The notes under the pieces: model-generated | The model's input: only the letters and a program-made list of their open reading frames with translations | What the model was told of the DNA's origin: nothing | Databases searched by the model: none | In this document: in pieces, positions 45,201 through 55,677 of the stretch | Layout of the letters: every line of letters begins with the position of its first letter | Position numbering within the stretch: position 1 is the stretch's first letter | NCBI GenBank assembly: GCA_016169945.1 | Contig: JADLSH010000193.1 | Coordinates: forward strand, 1,736,001 to 1,800,000 | Direction of reading: 5' to 3' | Length of the DNA: 64,000 nt | Source: Trachythela sp. YZ-2020 | Lineage: Eukaryota > Cnidaria > Anthozoa > Malacalcyonacea > Clavulariidae | Position numbers and translations under genes: made by a program

Positions 45201-48200
45201 CATTGCAATCTTTTAGACTTTGCTGTGGACCAGAATCGGGCAACCCTTCATCAGAAACTCGATTAAATACAATACTTGTTGCCACAGCATGAACACTCCT
45301 GTTTTGCACATTCTGTCTCATGTCATGAGCTTTCTCCTCCCAGTCAATGTTGTCTAATACATAGACAAATTTATGTCCAGACTTTACCAAATCCATAGCA
45401 TGGTCAATGAATTGTTTTCCAATGTCATCCAGAATTGTGTATTTCTTTGTGGGTTCAAGGCACAGACCATACTTATTCAAGCGAGCAATCAGCTGAAAGA
45501 ATATGGAAAGTATAAGGACACATTCATGAGCTTAAGCATAATATACTATTAAATACCAGACACACTGTTTTGTTTACATTTCTGTGTCAAAAATAGATAC
45601 TAAGATACATGTAATAATCCCAAACTGGATCCAAACGTAGCTCTTATGCACTAAGGCAGTCAGGGGACTTCAAAGAAGGTGAAAGAAAGAGATCATATTT
45701 TGCTTTGTAACAAAGCAGCTGTTCTTTCTGAAATTGAAATTCTCATTTTGCTGAAATGCAAGCCACAGCTTTAATTTTATTTATTTAAAATTATGAACTC
45801 TCCCAGAAGGCTTTACATGATAATATTAGAAACAATTAAAACATGGTTCATATCAAAGAACCAAAGTACAAATAGTCAAATAGAATTAACATCTTATTTT
45901 GAGATCTTTCTTAAATTGAATTAAGTTATTTAAACTCCTTATACTGTTCGGTAATGAGTTTCAGATTGAAACTCCTCGATAGCCAATATGCTGGAATAAT
46001 TAGTTTATCCTTATTTCTAGTGTTCCATCAAACTCCAATAGCATTGGTTAAATTGAAGGTTTACATTATAATATAGAAAATATATTAAAACTGCTTTTAT
46101 GCGTATGATCCGCCATATACTGTATGAAAGAGCGGTTTCTTTATATGAGAATATCCATGCATTGTTTGACAACTATCAGATGCAAATGTCAACTGTCAAA
46201 TAACCAGAGGATGTCATATATTGATGGCATAACCCATTAGTTGGCAATATGCCCAGATGCACACTACTTTAGTATATTTTACTTTGTCTAATGCCAGAGT
46301 ATTTTACTTGTCAGTGGTAGAGTACTGGTGGTTAATGGGTCAACAAAACTATCTGCCATTGCCTCTTGTTACCCATCAGCAGGCAATGTCCCCAGATGTG
46401 TCCTACTTTAGTATTTTACTCTGTCTAATGCCAGACAATTTTACTCATCAGTGGTACAGACTGCCAGGCAATGGGTTTACCCATAAACATTTATTCACAA
46501 AATTTGAATATTTCTATATTATGTATATGTTTGTGTAATTACTGTAAAGCAAGCAATTACACAAACATATACATAATATAGAAATATTCAGATAGGGGCT
46601 GGTGGGTGGGCACTTTTGTCAAGCAACAACAAATTGGCTTACCCTACTTTCATCGGGCACCCAGCAGTGTGGCTCAGCCAGCTCTCAGCAGCAAGCTTCT
46701 TTCATAATTATAGATCAATAAGCCTCATATAGGGAGACCTGGTATTATATTTGGCAACCATATTTTATTCCATGTACATGTATCTAGCCACTTGGGCAAC
46801 TAAATTTTCCCAATTTCAGGCCCTGGGGGAGACTATTTAAAGAGAGGGGACCAGGACACCCTACCCTCTGAGACAACTTTACCATGCATTTATATGAGAA
46901 AACACTCGCTTTTTGGTCGTCTGTCTGAAAACTTGTCTGAAAGTTGTCCCTGGGGCCAAGACAAACCGTTTACATGGACATAAGTTGTCCCCACCACTAG
47001 GTCACCCTCTTTCACGAACAGAGTGACCCTACCCCAGGGTAACCCTACCAGCCGAGGCAAGTTTAAAACTTTCCATATAAACATTTATGCTTCAGCTGTT
47101 ATAATATTATTGTCATTTTTCCTCTCCCAGGGTAGCTCAGGAGGTAGAGTGTCCCAGTACCTAAGATCATATAAACAGTGCGACAAACAGGTCAAGTTAT
47201 TGATGATCATCACAGAAATTTTAGAATGACTTACATTTACAGATGCTTGGCCTTCTATCAACAGAACTGAATTTATTCGTTGGATTCTGCTTAATTCATG
47301 GCATCGCAAAAACATCACAATGCCATAAATCAAGCAGATTGCAGGATTCTTCTTTGCCGGATAGATGGTGCTTTCCAAGAGACCAGATAGGATTTTATGC
47401 ACCATCGGACACCTGGTTGCCATCTCCTCTATAACTTCAGACATCCAACCCTCAGAAGATAACCCATCATACTTTCGTTGTCTCAGGACAGATGCATCAC
47501 TCCTCCTTGCCACTTCAAGGAGTTCTTTGTTTGCCTCATTGAGAATTTGTGATGATGATGCATCAAAAGTTTCTACCTTAAAACATTGTCACACTGTCAA
47601 AATTTTCAATCAAACAATTTCATGCTATTGTATACTAAACAATGATATATTTTGAAAGGTTTTGAAAGGTTTAAAGTAAAACCATAAAGCACAAAACGAT
47701 ATTAATTCAAATATGAGTATAATACTGTATTAAAATTGGACCATTGTTTTGTCTTTTTTTATATGCATGAATGAATTCATTCATGACCACAATGAATTCA
47801 TTCATGATTATTAAAATGGCGCAAAATATTCAACGAAAATACTCACTAGAAATATGATGTTCAAAAATTATATAGAGAAAAGAATTAACTAAAGATATTA
47901 AATGACAGCAGAAGCTTTAATATTTGATGAACACTTACTGGATGTGGAGATTTTTCTGCTGCAACATTGAAGTCAATACTTCGTCGTCGTGTAGTCCCAA
48001 CTGCACGCACTTTTGCAGACGGTTTATTAACAGATGGCGAAATTTCCACACATCGTTTCGCTCGAACATTTTCACGTAACTTTTGTTGCGTCTCCGTGAT
48101 GATTTTCTTCAACTGTACGGCATTGTTTAGCCTCCTTTCACAAGGCGCACAAATTTGGCGAGGAAGGTCGCTTCCTTGTGGCAACTCACCGCCATAAATT

Positions 48201-48355
48201 ATCTCCGCGTTGCGTAGAATTGTTTGATTCTGACTCCGAAACAGACTTTTACTGTGCTTTGGGTCAGAAACACAATTACAAAGTCTGCAACGTGAAATAT
48301 TGGCCTTCGATTCTTGTTTTTTGTAGAGCTTTTTCGGCGTGTCTTTGCTAGCCAT
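42228..48355 (-). CDS. DUF6589 protein with N-terminal ZAD-like zinc finger, four exons, one frameshift
   Basis: Exons (minus strand): 48355-47939, 47576-47235, 45492-44639, 43292-42228, with GT-AG borders and matching phases; about 890 residues. Exon 1 has a ZAD-like finger (CRLCNCVSD...ICAPCERRLNNA). Exon 2 has CPMVHKILSGLL and a conserved helical region (CLIYGIVMFLRCHELSRIQR). Exon 3 has FVYVLDNIDWEEKAHDMRQN (candidate first catalytic Asp) and FGDQLT, the family signature; after one missing base the other frame reads RLDHLYPFCIVDWHTKRSFL. Exon 4 has the C-terminal signature TVNWRGGAGKNIEIDLFQEN and IRSMGANKTDKAITRASKA, plus a DDGDMDDGDMDD repeat. Exon 3 is 854 bases, exactly one short of a multiple of three, in line with a single-base deletion at about 44757. 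DUF6589 is of unknown function; an RNase H-like transposase role is inferred. This is the best transposase candidate of the element. Confidence 0.8.
43922..44200. mobile_element. 279-bp hAT-type MITE in intron 3 of the DUF6589 gene
   Basis: Begins CAGGGGCGGCG and ends TTAAGCCCCTG, with terminal repeats CAGGGGC. It is flanked by an identical 8-bp direct repeat CTTCCAAA (43914-43921 and 44201-44208). The 8-bp target duplication and CAGGGG ends are diagnostic of hAT elements. GC-rich internal palindromes (CCCACCGGGA...TCCCGGTGGG) are present. It has no coding capacity. Confidence 0.88.
45493..47234. repeat. Intron 2 of the DUF6589 gene with repeats
   Basis: Holds a roughly 140-bp imperfect tandem duplication (about 46229-46348 and 46370-46460; shared blocks CTACTTTAGTAT and TGTCTAATGCCAGA) and a perfect 35-bp inverted repeat (46506-46540 with 46555-46589, 14-base loop). 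A tRNA A-box-like GGTAGCTCAGGAGGTAGAGTG lies at about 47132-47152 without a B box. Confidence 0.6.
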
Positions 48356-48626
48356 CGACTCGATTGAATGGATAGGATCTTGAAATTTGACCTTAACTCC
48401 ATACTTGAGATGTAATTTAATACTCCATATGTTCCAAGACAGGATGTAATTAATTTCAATGCTGTTTTTAAAAATTTGTTGATATATTTGGCGCGTTATA
48501 CTATATATACTGTTTTACGAATACAAAACGCAAAATCATAAATTTGAAAATTTCCAAACGCGACAACAACACACTCCTCTACCACCCATCCCTAAGAACA
48601 ATTTCGATTTCCCCCCAAAATCTGGG

Positions 48627-48693
48627 GGTTCACGTGACCAGCGACAACCAGGGTTTTATCTCCCCAAGAGATAAGAGCCTGGGAACGAGGTTG
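48627..48693 (-). repeat. Right terminal inverted repeat of the 20.4-kb element
   Basis: Read on the minus strand, it starts CAACCTCGTTCCCAGGC and continues to CGCTGGTCACGTGAACC, the counterpart of 28282-28346. It lies about 0.27 kb upstream of the first exon of the minus-strand DUF6589 gene, so the terminus may also carry promoter function. Confidence 0.85.
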
Positions 48694-48702
48694 CGGACGA
48701 CT
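48694..48702. repeat. 9-bp target-site duplication, right copy
   Basis: CGGACGACT, identical to 28273-28281, directly abutting the right inverted repeat. Confidence 0.85.
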
Positions 48703-50570
48703 TTGGATTCCGCTATGTTTTCACATACCCGGGTGTAAATATCCGAGCGGAATTAGTACCCTCGCACGGCGCTTCGCGCCGGCTCGGGGATAATTATGCA
48801 CAAATACTTTTGCGACATAAGTCCACGGCTTTGCTTAGCTTTCACGACGTTGCAGCTAATTTGTATAATTGTATATGCTAAATGAAGTGTTACTACTTGA
48901 TAGAGTAGAGTGTGTTTGTGATACAATGGTAAGTAAAGAGTAAATACTTTTATATGTGACCTTGACCTCTGTCGTACACACGTAAAAACGCACAAGTTGT
49001 AACAAACCTGCAGCAGACTTGTACTACACAACTTGTTATCAGGATGTGTTCGCACTGCTCGTTGACAACTAATTGCTACAAGGTTGTTGACTCGACAGAC
49101 TTGCTATAAATTGTTCCAACACCAACAACTTATTATCGTAATTACTCTGTGGTTTCCTATACAATACAGATTTAATTCGTGATATTATGTAATTACTCTG
49201 TGGTTTCGAGGAGTGAGAAAAATTCAGTCGAAAGTTTGTTTTTGAGCAAAAATTTGCAAGAAAAACACCATGTTGGCCCCCCAGTAAGCTATTTTGGCCC
49301 CCCAGTGAACGTCCCTTTTGTCCAAAATATAAGCAAAAAGGGGGGGGGGGGGAAACTGAGTTTAGAGGAAAGTTATGGTATTCTCACAACAAAACCTGGC
49401 TCCGTTTAGATGGGATATATCAAAAATTGTCTCTGAAAATGCAGGAAATCAAGCCACAGAGACTCAAGAATACAAACATTTTCTGGGGAGGACCCCAGAC
49501 CCCCCTTCAGCTTCCCACACCTGTAATACACCACCTACTTGTTACGCCCCCTTTCGATGATGGCCCCCCTACTAACCATTTCTTAAAAAAGACCCTGGGA
49601 AAGACTGCAATAATTGGAATTCAAACCGGTTTTCCAATTAGTTTTGACTGTTTTACATCTATCTGCAGCAAAAAGTGAGGAGTTTTACTTCTGTATTTTG
49701 AAGAAATGATGAAAGTTTGCATGGACGTGCCGAAGGAAACTTCGCTCTTCAACTAAATAAAAAATACTATAAAACAGTTTGACAGTCCCAAAATTTATTT
49801 TTTACTAAACCCCAGGTATTGTTATTTATCCTCAGCTTTTAGTCCTTGTTTTTTCCTTCTCAAACGTGAGTAAATTGACGTTTTTCAAGTGTTGTTATTT
49901 TCGGCAATTCGGCATCGCATCTTCTTGTTGACCATAATTATTATTTTTTACTTATAAAAAGCGCTAATGCTTTTTCTATATAAAGGATGGTATAATGTCC
50001 CCGAACTCTTTCTAGGAAGCCCAAAACCACAAAAAAACATTTCGCGGGGTTTTTTGCTCGATTTTCGTGTTGTTTGCGTTATATTTCTGCAGTAAAACAA
50101 TTTTTGCATATTTTATGTGCCTGGTTTGAAAGTATTGTTGTCCTACTATGCTCTTAGATAAAAATTAAAAGCATCAAAAGAAGGAAAAGTGATGAAATTT
50201 ATCGATTTTCAACCTGTATTTTTCGACAAAATATTGTAAAAAGGGACTGGGGCTACTACAAAAAATCACTCATGAGTGGCATCAAACATGGCGGCCAAGT
50301 TATCATTCCAGATTACTTAGATTTCACTGGTGCCGACTCTCGATTTAGCCGCACGTCGTTGTTTTTCTCAAACAAATTAGCCGTAGGGGGCGGCCCAGTT
50401 CCTGAAACAGAATTAATTAAGACATGTAGCAGATTACTCTACAATGGTGAACAAGGTAAAAATTCCCTCGTACAGATCACTACCTTGCCTCAACTTTCCA
50501 CTGTAACAAATATGCTACAATGGTTAATATAGGGTTAATTTACGGTGGCCCAGAGGTGCAATACACGAAC
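48703..50570. other. Right flank, no supported gene
   Basis: AT-rich with a G-run at about 49339-49352. Open frames here are short and without domains. The frame 50272-50532 (MSGIKHGGQVIIPDYLDFTG) is unbroken for 86 codons but unrecognised. Confidence 0.45.
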
Positions 50571-50935
50571 GCAAATTCAAAAACACGAACGAAAAATCAA
50601 ATACACTAACGCAAAACCAAATACACGAACGCAAATTCAAATACAAAACCGCAAAACCAAATACACGAACGCAAATTCAAATACAAAAACGCAAAACCAA
50701 ATACACGAACACAAATTCAAATACACAAACGCAAAACCAAATACTCGAACGCAAATTCAAATACACAAACGCAAAACCAAATACACGAACACAAATTCAA
50801 ATACATGCACAAACGCAAAACCAAATACTCGAACGCAAATTCAAATACACAAACGCAAAACCAAATATATTAATACACGAACACAAAATTAAATACACCA
50901 ATGCAAATTCAAATACACAAACGCAAAACAACAGG
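50571..50935. repeat. 20-bp minisatellite
   Basis: About 18 imperfect head-to-tail units built on AAATACACGAACGCAAATTC alternating with AAATACACAAACGCAAAACC. Units are contiguous, without spacers. The apparent open frame across it (repeated N-T-R-T-Q-I-Q) is a by-product of the repeat. Confidence 0.92.
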
Positions 50936-51063
50936 AGGTAACTAGGTAAGGCGGGCTCACAATAAACACGAGGTGACCAGGCAAAGCAAACGCTTCAAGC
51001 CTTCGACAAGTATTATTATTATAAAACGTATAGTGTTTTTTTGCAGTTGCATTCAGCAAGCTA

Positions 51064-51133
51064 GCCGGTGGCGTGGTGGATTAGGGCGTGCGCTGCCTAC
51101 AGGTTCGTAGTGCGGCGGTTCAAATCCCGGCCA
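51064..51133 (+). repeat. tRNA-related Pol III promoter, possible SINE head
   Basis: TGGCGTGGTGGA resembles an A box, and GGTTCAAATCCC at about 51118-51129 matches the B-box consensus at tRNA-like spacing. The T stem pairs poorly, so a working tRNA is unlikely. A tRNA-derived SINE or tRNA pseudogene fits better. Followed at about 51220 by a GGTTAGGG-type run. Confidence 0.45.
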
Positions 51134-51339
51134 AAACTTTTTTCTCACTTAAATGTTGTTTCTTTAAAACATTTTTCCCGACTTGTTTTAACCCCAAAAT
51201 TGCTTTTTAGACATTTCTGGTTAGGGTTAGGGTTAGGTTAAGGGTTGGGGGTGGGAAAGGTTTATTTTATAATTATGTGACTTTAACTATAGTCAGGCAA
51301 TGCCCGCCGCATTCCTGTCCCTAGCTGCAAGTTTCCTGT

Positions 51340-53699
51340 CCCTGGCCGCCATATTGAATTCTACCGCGCTGGAGTCTGGAACCTAGTTTTTAGTTAGATA
51401 AATTACAAAATCTGTAATTCTGCGTTACTTCCACTGAAAAAATATTTTAGCTTTTTATCGCAGATAAAATGATGACAATAAAAATAAAGTTATATATCCT
51501 GATAACTCTGTTTTAACGAGAAAAAATAACAAGGCGAAATCTAGAATTTCACCTACTAGTCTAGGACCTGTATAGGAGTTTGTATGCGTTTCATTTAGCA
51601 CAGGCAATCTCAACTGTTTTAGGGTAAAATGACCATGGCGGTCAACATGGCATATGTGCGAAAACCTGAATCCGGGACGAAAGTCCTGAAAATGACCCCA
51701 CCCTGAAACGGCAGTGCCGACATAGCTCTAACTTCCGAAAAGCAAAAGTGACAGCCTTTCTGAAGTGCTTATAGTGTTTAGAAGGGTTGCTTTTAGGAGT
51801 GGTTATTGGAAGGAAAAATTTGTCTAAGTATAATATTTTACAAGAAAATGACCATGCACCACCCCAGGTCAACTGCTAATTATGCATGAAATAACTAATA
51901 TACCTTGCAGAGATTAAATTTTCTTATTTCCTAAAATTTTTTATCATGGGATGAAAAACTATGCTTAAGGAGGCTCCCTACAGTTTTAATTAAATAAAGT
52001 CATATTTGTATTAGTTTGAAATCTGTAGCTGTACAAAGTTGTACAAAGTACAAACGAAGTTTATGTATTATAAACAAACCTTTTATAGTTTATATCACGA
52101 GTTCACGAATCACGATTGCGCCAAAATTTCGTTGTCCACACACGTGGGTATTCGAGGGCTTGTCTCGTGTGCAAAAAATAAAAAAGCTTTACCGAAGGAA
52201 AATCCAAAAAATTAAGAAAGAAGATAAAAATACGACAATCTCTAAATCGCGTTGTTACCATGGCAACGTAAATATTTTTTGTTCTATTGTGGCAATCTGA
52301 TGGCCAAGTCTCGTGACCATACCTTGCAAAATGAGCAAATAATGGACCTTAGAGCACATTTGCGTGCTACAGAATTAAAACTGTAGAGAGCCTCCTTAAT
52401 TTAATATAATTATTGTAGATTTCACAAGGATTGACATTGTTTTGTTTAAATATAATACATTTTATTTCACTTTATACCCCCCACCAAAACACGATTTCAG
52501 CCATATTTTGCCGTCTTGTTTACTTTTTATCGCCGAGTCTCGCAAGTATCATCCAATTGTTGTACTTTTACACAATGATAGATGGCTAGAGAATATTTCA
52601 ACCAAGTTTCGTCAAGTTTTGAAGCAGTGCAGTGTATTTTATGTTCGATGTTGTGTCCTTCGATATTTCGTCAAATATGCGCCATTGCAATGCCTCGCCG
52701 CTTCTCTGCCCGATAAATGCCACTTCTTCGTCTTCATATGTATTTAGATTACAGTATCCAAGAGTACTTCATTGTAGAATAGTCCCAATTTAAAAATTGA
52801 AAACATTAGTTGCACTTGAAAGGAAAAAACCTCCCATAACACATTTAGGATCAGAATAAAAAACTCAAGTTTAAAAATAATTTGAAAGTCACGCGCAATC
52901 TTCGCGAAAACTCCTCGTGGGCTCCTTAACAGGGGGGGGGGCAATATTTTCACGAAAGGTTTGTTCGCCACCACAGAACCCAAGTAAATAATTATGTTTA
53001 TTATATTTTTATGATTTATGATAAAAACAATACATTTTTGCCGTAGTTTCTATTGTTTTTATCATAAATCATAAAAATACAATAAATATAATATATTTAC
53101 GGGGTCATTTTCAGGACTTTCGTCCCGGATTCAGGTTTTCGCACATATGCCATGTTGACCGCCATGGTCATTTTACCCTAAAACAGTTGAGATTGCCTGT
53201 GCTAAATGAAACGCATACAAACTCCTATACAGGTCCTAGACTATACGTTATAGTCGGATGAACACACGATATATAAACCCCACGCACTACTGATTGCACT
53301 ATACGTGCAACGACACAAAACAGGCGATAAAAATGGTAGCAAATCTTTCACAGTCTTTTATACACTCTCTAAATTTAATTTGTTCCTTAAATTTAAAAGA
53401 AAAACGTAGCAATCTACGCATGAGATCTGAATATGCTGAAAGTTATATATTCAAGTTTTCAGTTTTGCGATTGCAGTGATCGGTATTCCATTAAAATCCA
53501 TTTTGATATGGAAGTTATACATTCTTTAATTTGATACGTAGCAGTAATATGTGTTTTGTAACTATAAAATTGTTTTGGCAATGAAAACATTTCATCTTCG
53601 AACTGTTTTTCTGGATAAATTCACATATCATGGATTCATGGGTAAAATATAGGTGGATCCCAGGTCCCGGCGCGGTAGAATTCAATATGGCGGCCAGGG
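51340..53699. mobile_element. Nested inverted-repeat element
   Basis: Two levels of inverted repeats. The outer pair is CCCTGGCCGCCATATTGAAT and following bases (30 bp, 51340-51369 with 53670-53699). The inner pair is 143 bp, essentially identical, 51557-51699 with 53101-53243, beginning TAGTCTAGGACCTGTATAGG. A further AT-rich hairpin lies at about 52994-53092. The 143-bp arms look like terminal repeats of a DNA transposon of about 1.7 kb. No transposase frame was recognised inside, so it is non-autonomous, with another MITE nested in it. Confidence 0.8.
51967..52402. mobile_element. TTAA-type MITE nested in the larger element
   Basis: Left end TTAAGGAGGCTCCCTACAG and, complemented at the right, TTAAGGAGGCTCTCTACAG, each continuing into TTTTAATT. 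TTAA stands at both boundaries. The ends resemble those of the 2585-3886 and 18027 elements, so one TTAA-specific transposase family probably mobilised all three. Confidence 0.78.
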
Positions 53700-53732
53700 T
53701 GCCATTCTTCTATTTAGCCGCACCCGGGTGAG

Positions 53733-54134
53733 AACATTGGGATATGAAATTTATATCCCCTTCCTAGAATTTCCAAAAACAATGAAACTTTGGAATTTCC
53801 AAGACATTTGTGAGGAACATCCTCTGAAAATAGGACCTTAACTCCTCCTAAAATTTCCAAGGTCCTCACTCCGCGGCTGTACGAATAAAAATAAAACATG
53901 CTCAATTTTATGTGACCCGGTTTTTTGAGGGGCAGTAACCATCCCCTTGGTCTTCCCCAGAAAGCCAATTCAGCATCCCCTAGTTGCTAGGTCCCCCAAA
54001 ATTGTGGTAATTGTGGTAACTCATGAAACTGGTCTTTGAAAATTTGAAAATATTTGTCAATAGCTAGGATTTAGATTTTGGAATAACTGAAGTCTGAGAA
54101 ACAGATAGGAAATTCAATGTTTAAAAACCATTAA
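53733..54134. repeat. Outer direct repeat A, left copy
   Basis: A 0.4-kb segment from AACATTGGGATATGAAATTT to TTTAAAAACCATTAA, almost identical to 59820-60224 in the same orientation. The two copies sit outside the split repeats of the retrotransposon. Confidence 0.9.
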
Positions 54135-54525
54135 TGATTCAATTGCTCTTGGGAGAATACTACGACTAAAATCAAACACAAGTGATACGAATTTTTGTGT
54201 GGGAGAATGGGTCATGGGGGTGAAGTACTCCGGTTTAACATACTGTACTGTTGTAAAGCTGTGTACATCCCAAAAGACTCATTAAGGCCTTATGCTTTCC
54301 TCCTGTGGGGGATCTATAAGCCCCACTAGGAGAGACTGAATGCCCTATAGGGGTCATAATCCCCAATAGAGCCCTGCCAGAAGGGTAGCGACCCCCTCTA
54401 ACATCAACCTGAACCACGAGGTCATAATCCCCTTGGCCAGTCCCTACGATTCGACTGATTATCTGTACATTAAGGTAACCTGAGTCTATGGGCCTGAAGG
54501 TGATCATTGGGAGCACTTCAACCCC
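54131..54525. repeat. Split repeat B, copy 2
   Basis: 395 bp from TTAATGATTCAATTGCTCTT to GAGCACTTCAACCCC, matching 55134-55526 with a few single-base differences, in the same orientation. Confidence 0.9.
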
Positions 54526-54737
54526 GCATGACCATTTTATTTGTTACTACAAAGCATAAAATAAATTCAACAAAATACCAGTTCATATTTTACAAATAAG
54601 ATTTTAATATGTCCTGAGGTACGATAGCAGTGCCCTCCAATGTTCGCATTGTTTCTAGGATATACCGTGACGTAGGTGCTTCCAGTGTTCTCTTTAGTAC
54701 CAGTGCATATCCTCTGACTAGAAGGTGGGTGGGTGGG

Positions 54738-55060
54738 TAAAAGTTTCGCAGCTTTGTAACCTGTAGTGTGCCTCGTTGGAACTTTAGAACAAAGTGATCT
54801 CTTGCGAGCATGCTTTATCTATTGTATTCATTTTCCTGGTTTATGATTGGTTACAATTATGTCAAATTAAGCAGGTAACATTCTGATTGGTTGTAGGAAT
54901 TTTGTGTCATCTGCCGTGCACGTGCACAAATGATGAATACAAAGTAACCTTTGATATTTCAGACATGATATAAACCAGGTGACCTTTCATCACCATCAGC
55001 CGCATATTTTAGTTGTGATAACATGAAACTGTAATCAGACCCCTGAGTTATATAGCATTG
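54738..55060. repeat. Split repeat C, internal copy
   Basis: 323 bp from TAAAAGTTTCGCAGCTTTGT to GTTATATAGCATTG, matching 59504-59825 in the same orientation. Confidence 0.9.
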
Positions 55061-55133
55061 AAATTGCCATTTGCCAATTACCGTGAGCATTGCTCCATTA
55101 ACTTAAATTTATATTTTTGCATATAAATTGGCT

Positions 55134-55526
55134 TTAATGATTCAATTGCTCTTGGGAGAATACTACGACTAAAATCAAACACAAGTGATACGAATTTTTG
55201 TGTGGGAGAATGGGTCATGGGGTGAAGTACTCCGGTTTAACATACTGTACTGTTGTAAAGCTGTGTACATCCCAAAAGACTCATTAAGGCCTTATGCTTT
55301 CCTCCTGTGGGGGATCTATAAGCCCCACTAGGAGAGACTGAATGCCCTATAGGGGTCATAATCCCCAATAGAGCCCTGCCAGAAGGGTAGCGACCCCCTC
55401 TAACATCAACCTGAACCACGAGGTCATAATCCCCTTGGCCAGTCCCTAGATTCGACTGATTATCTGTACATTAAGGTAACCTGAGTCTATGGGCCTGAAG
55501 GTGATCATTGGGAGCACTTCAACCCC
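55134..55526. repeat. Split repeat B', next to the recombinase gene
   Basis: Second copy of the B repeat (54131-54525). It starts about 150 bp beyond the recombinase stop codon, on the 3' side of the element. Confidence 0.9.
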
Positions 55527-55677
55527 ACAAATACACAAAGTGTATTCCCCATAGACGAAAAAAGCCCACACATAAATATGCAAATTGGCATGTATACATA
55601 TAAATATGCATATATGTATATATATGCGCACACACATATATTCTTAGATATAATATTATTCTCTCTTTGCAATAGAA

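Larger units (their letters stand above)
28282..48693. mobile_element. Candidate 20.4-kb giant DNA transposon with five genes
   Basis: A single unit of 20,412 bp bounded by inverted repeats that begin with the same CAACCTCGT and are flanked by an identical 9-bp direct repeat. Exact symmetry of the termini plus a perfect target duplication is the classical signature of a cut-and-paste insertion. A 9-bp duplication is usual for MULE/Rehavkus-type elements. No canonical MULE transposase is recognisable; instead two DUF6589-related proteins are present, one at each end, transcribed inward. The cargo between them is a C2H2 gene, a HIRAN gene and a RecQ-like helicase. Smaller elements (41184-41386 and 43922-44200) are nested inside, so this copy is not brand new. 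Alternative: two ends of unrelated MITEs that share a target duplication by chance, which is unlikely. Confidence 0.8.

Noticed and set aside
47132..47152. GGTAGCTCAGGAGGTAGAGTG, like a tRNA A box
   Set aside because: No B box at the proper distance and no cloverleaf; not called a tRNA.
50571..50935. Regular repeats that could suggest a CRISPR array
   Set aside because: Units are directly adjacent and degenerate with no unique spacers; the genome is eukaryotic. It is a minisatellite.
51064..51133. Functional tRNA gene
   Set aside because: The T stem has mismatches and the acceptor and anticodon arms are not convincing; kept only as tRNA-related.
52442..52747. 101-codon open frame within the nested inverted-repeat element
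   Set aside because: No transposase or other recognisable motif; low-complexity hydrophobic composition.
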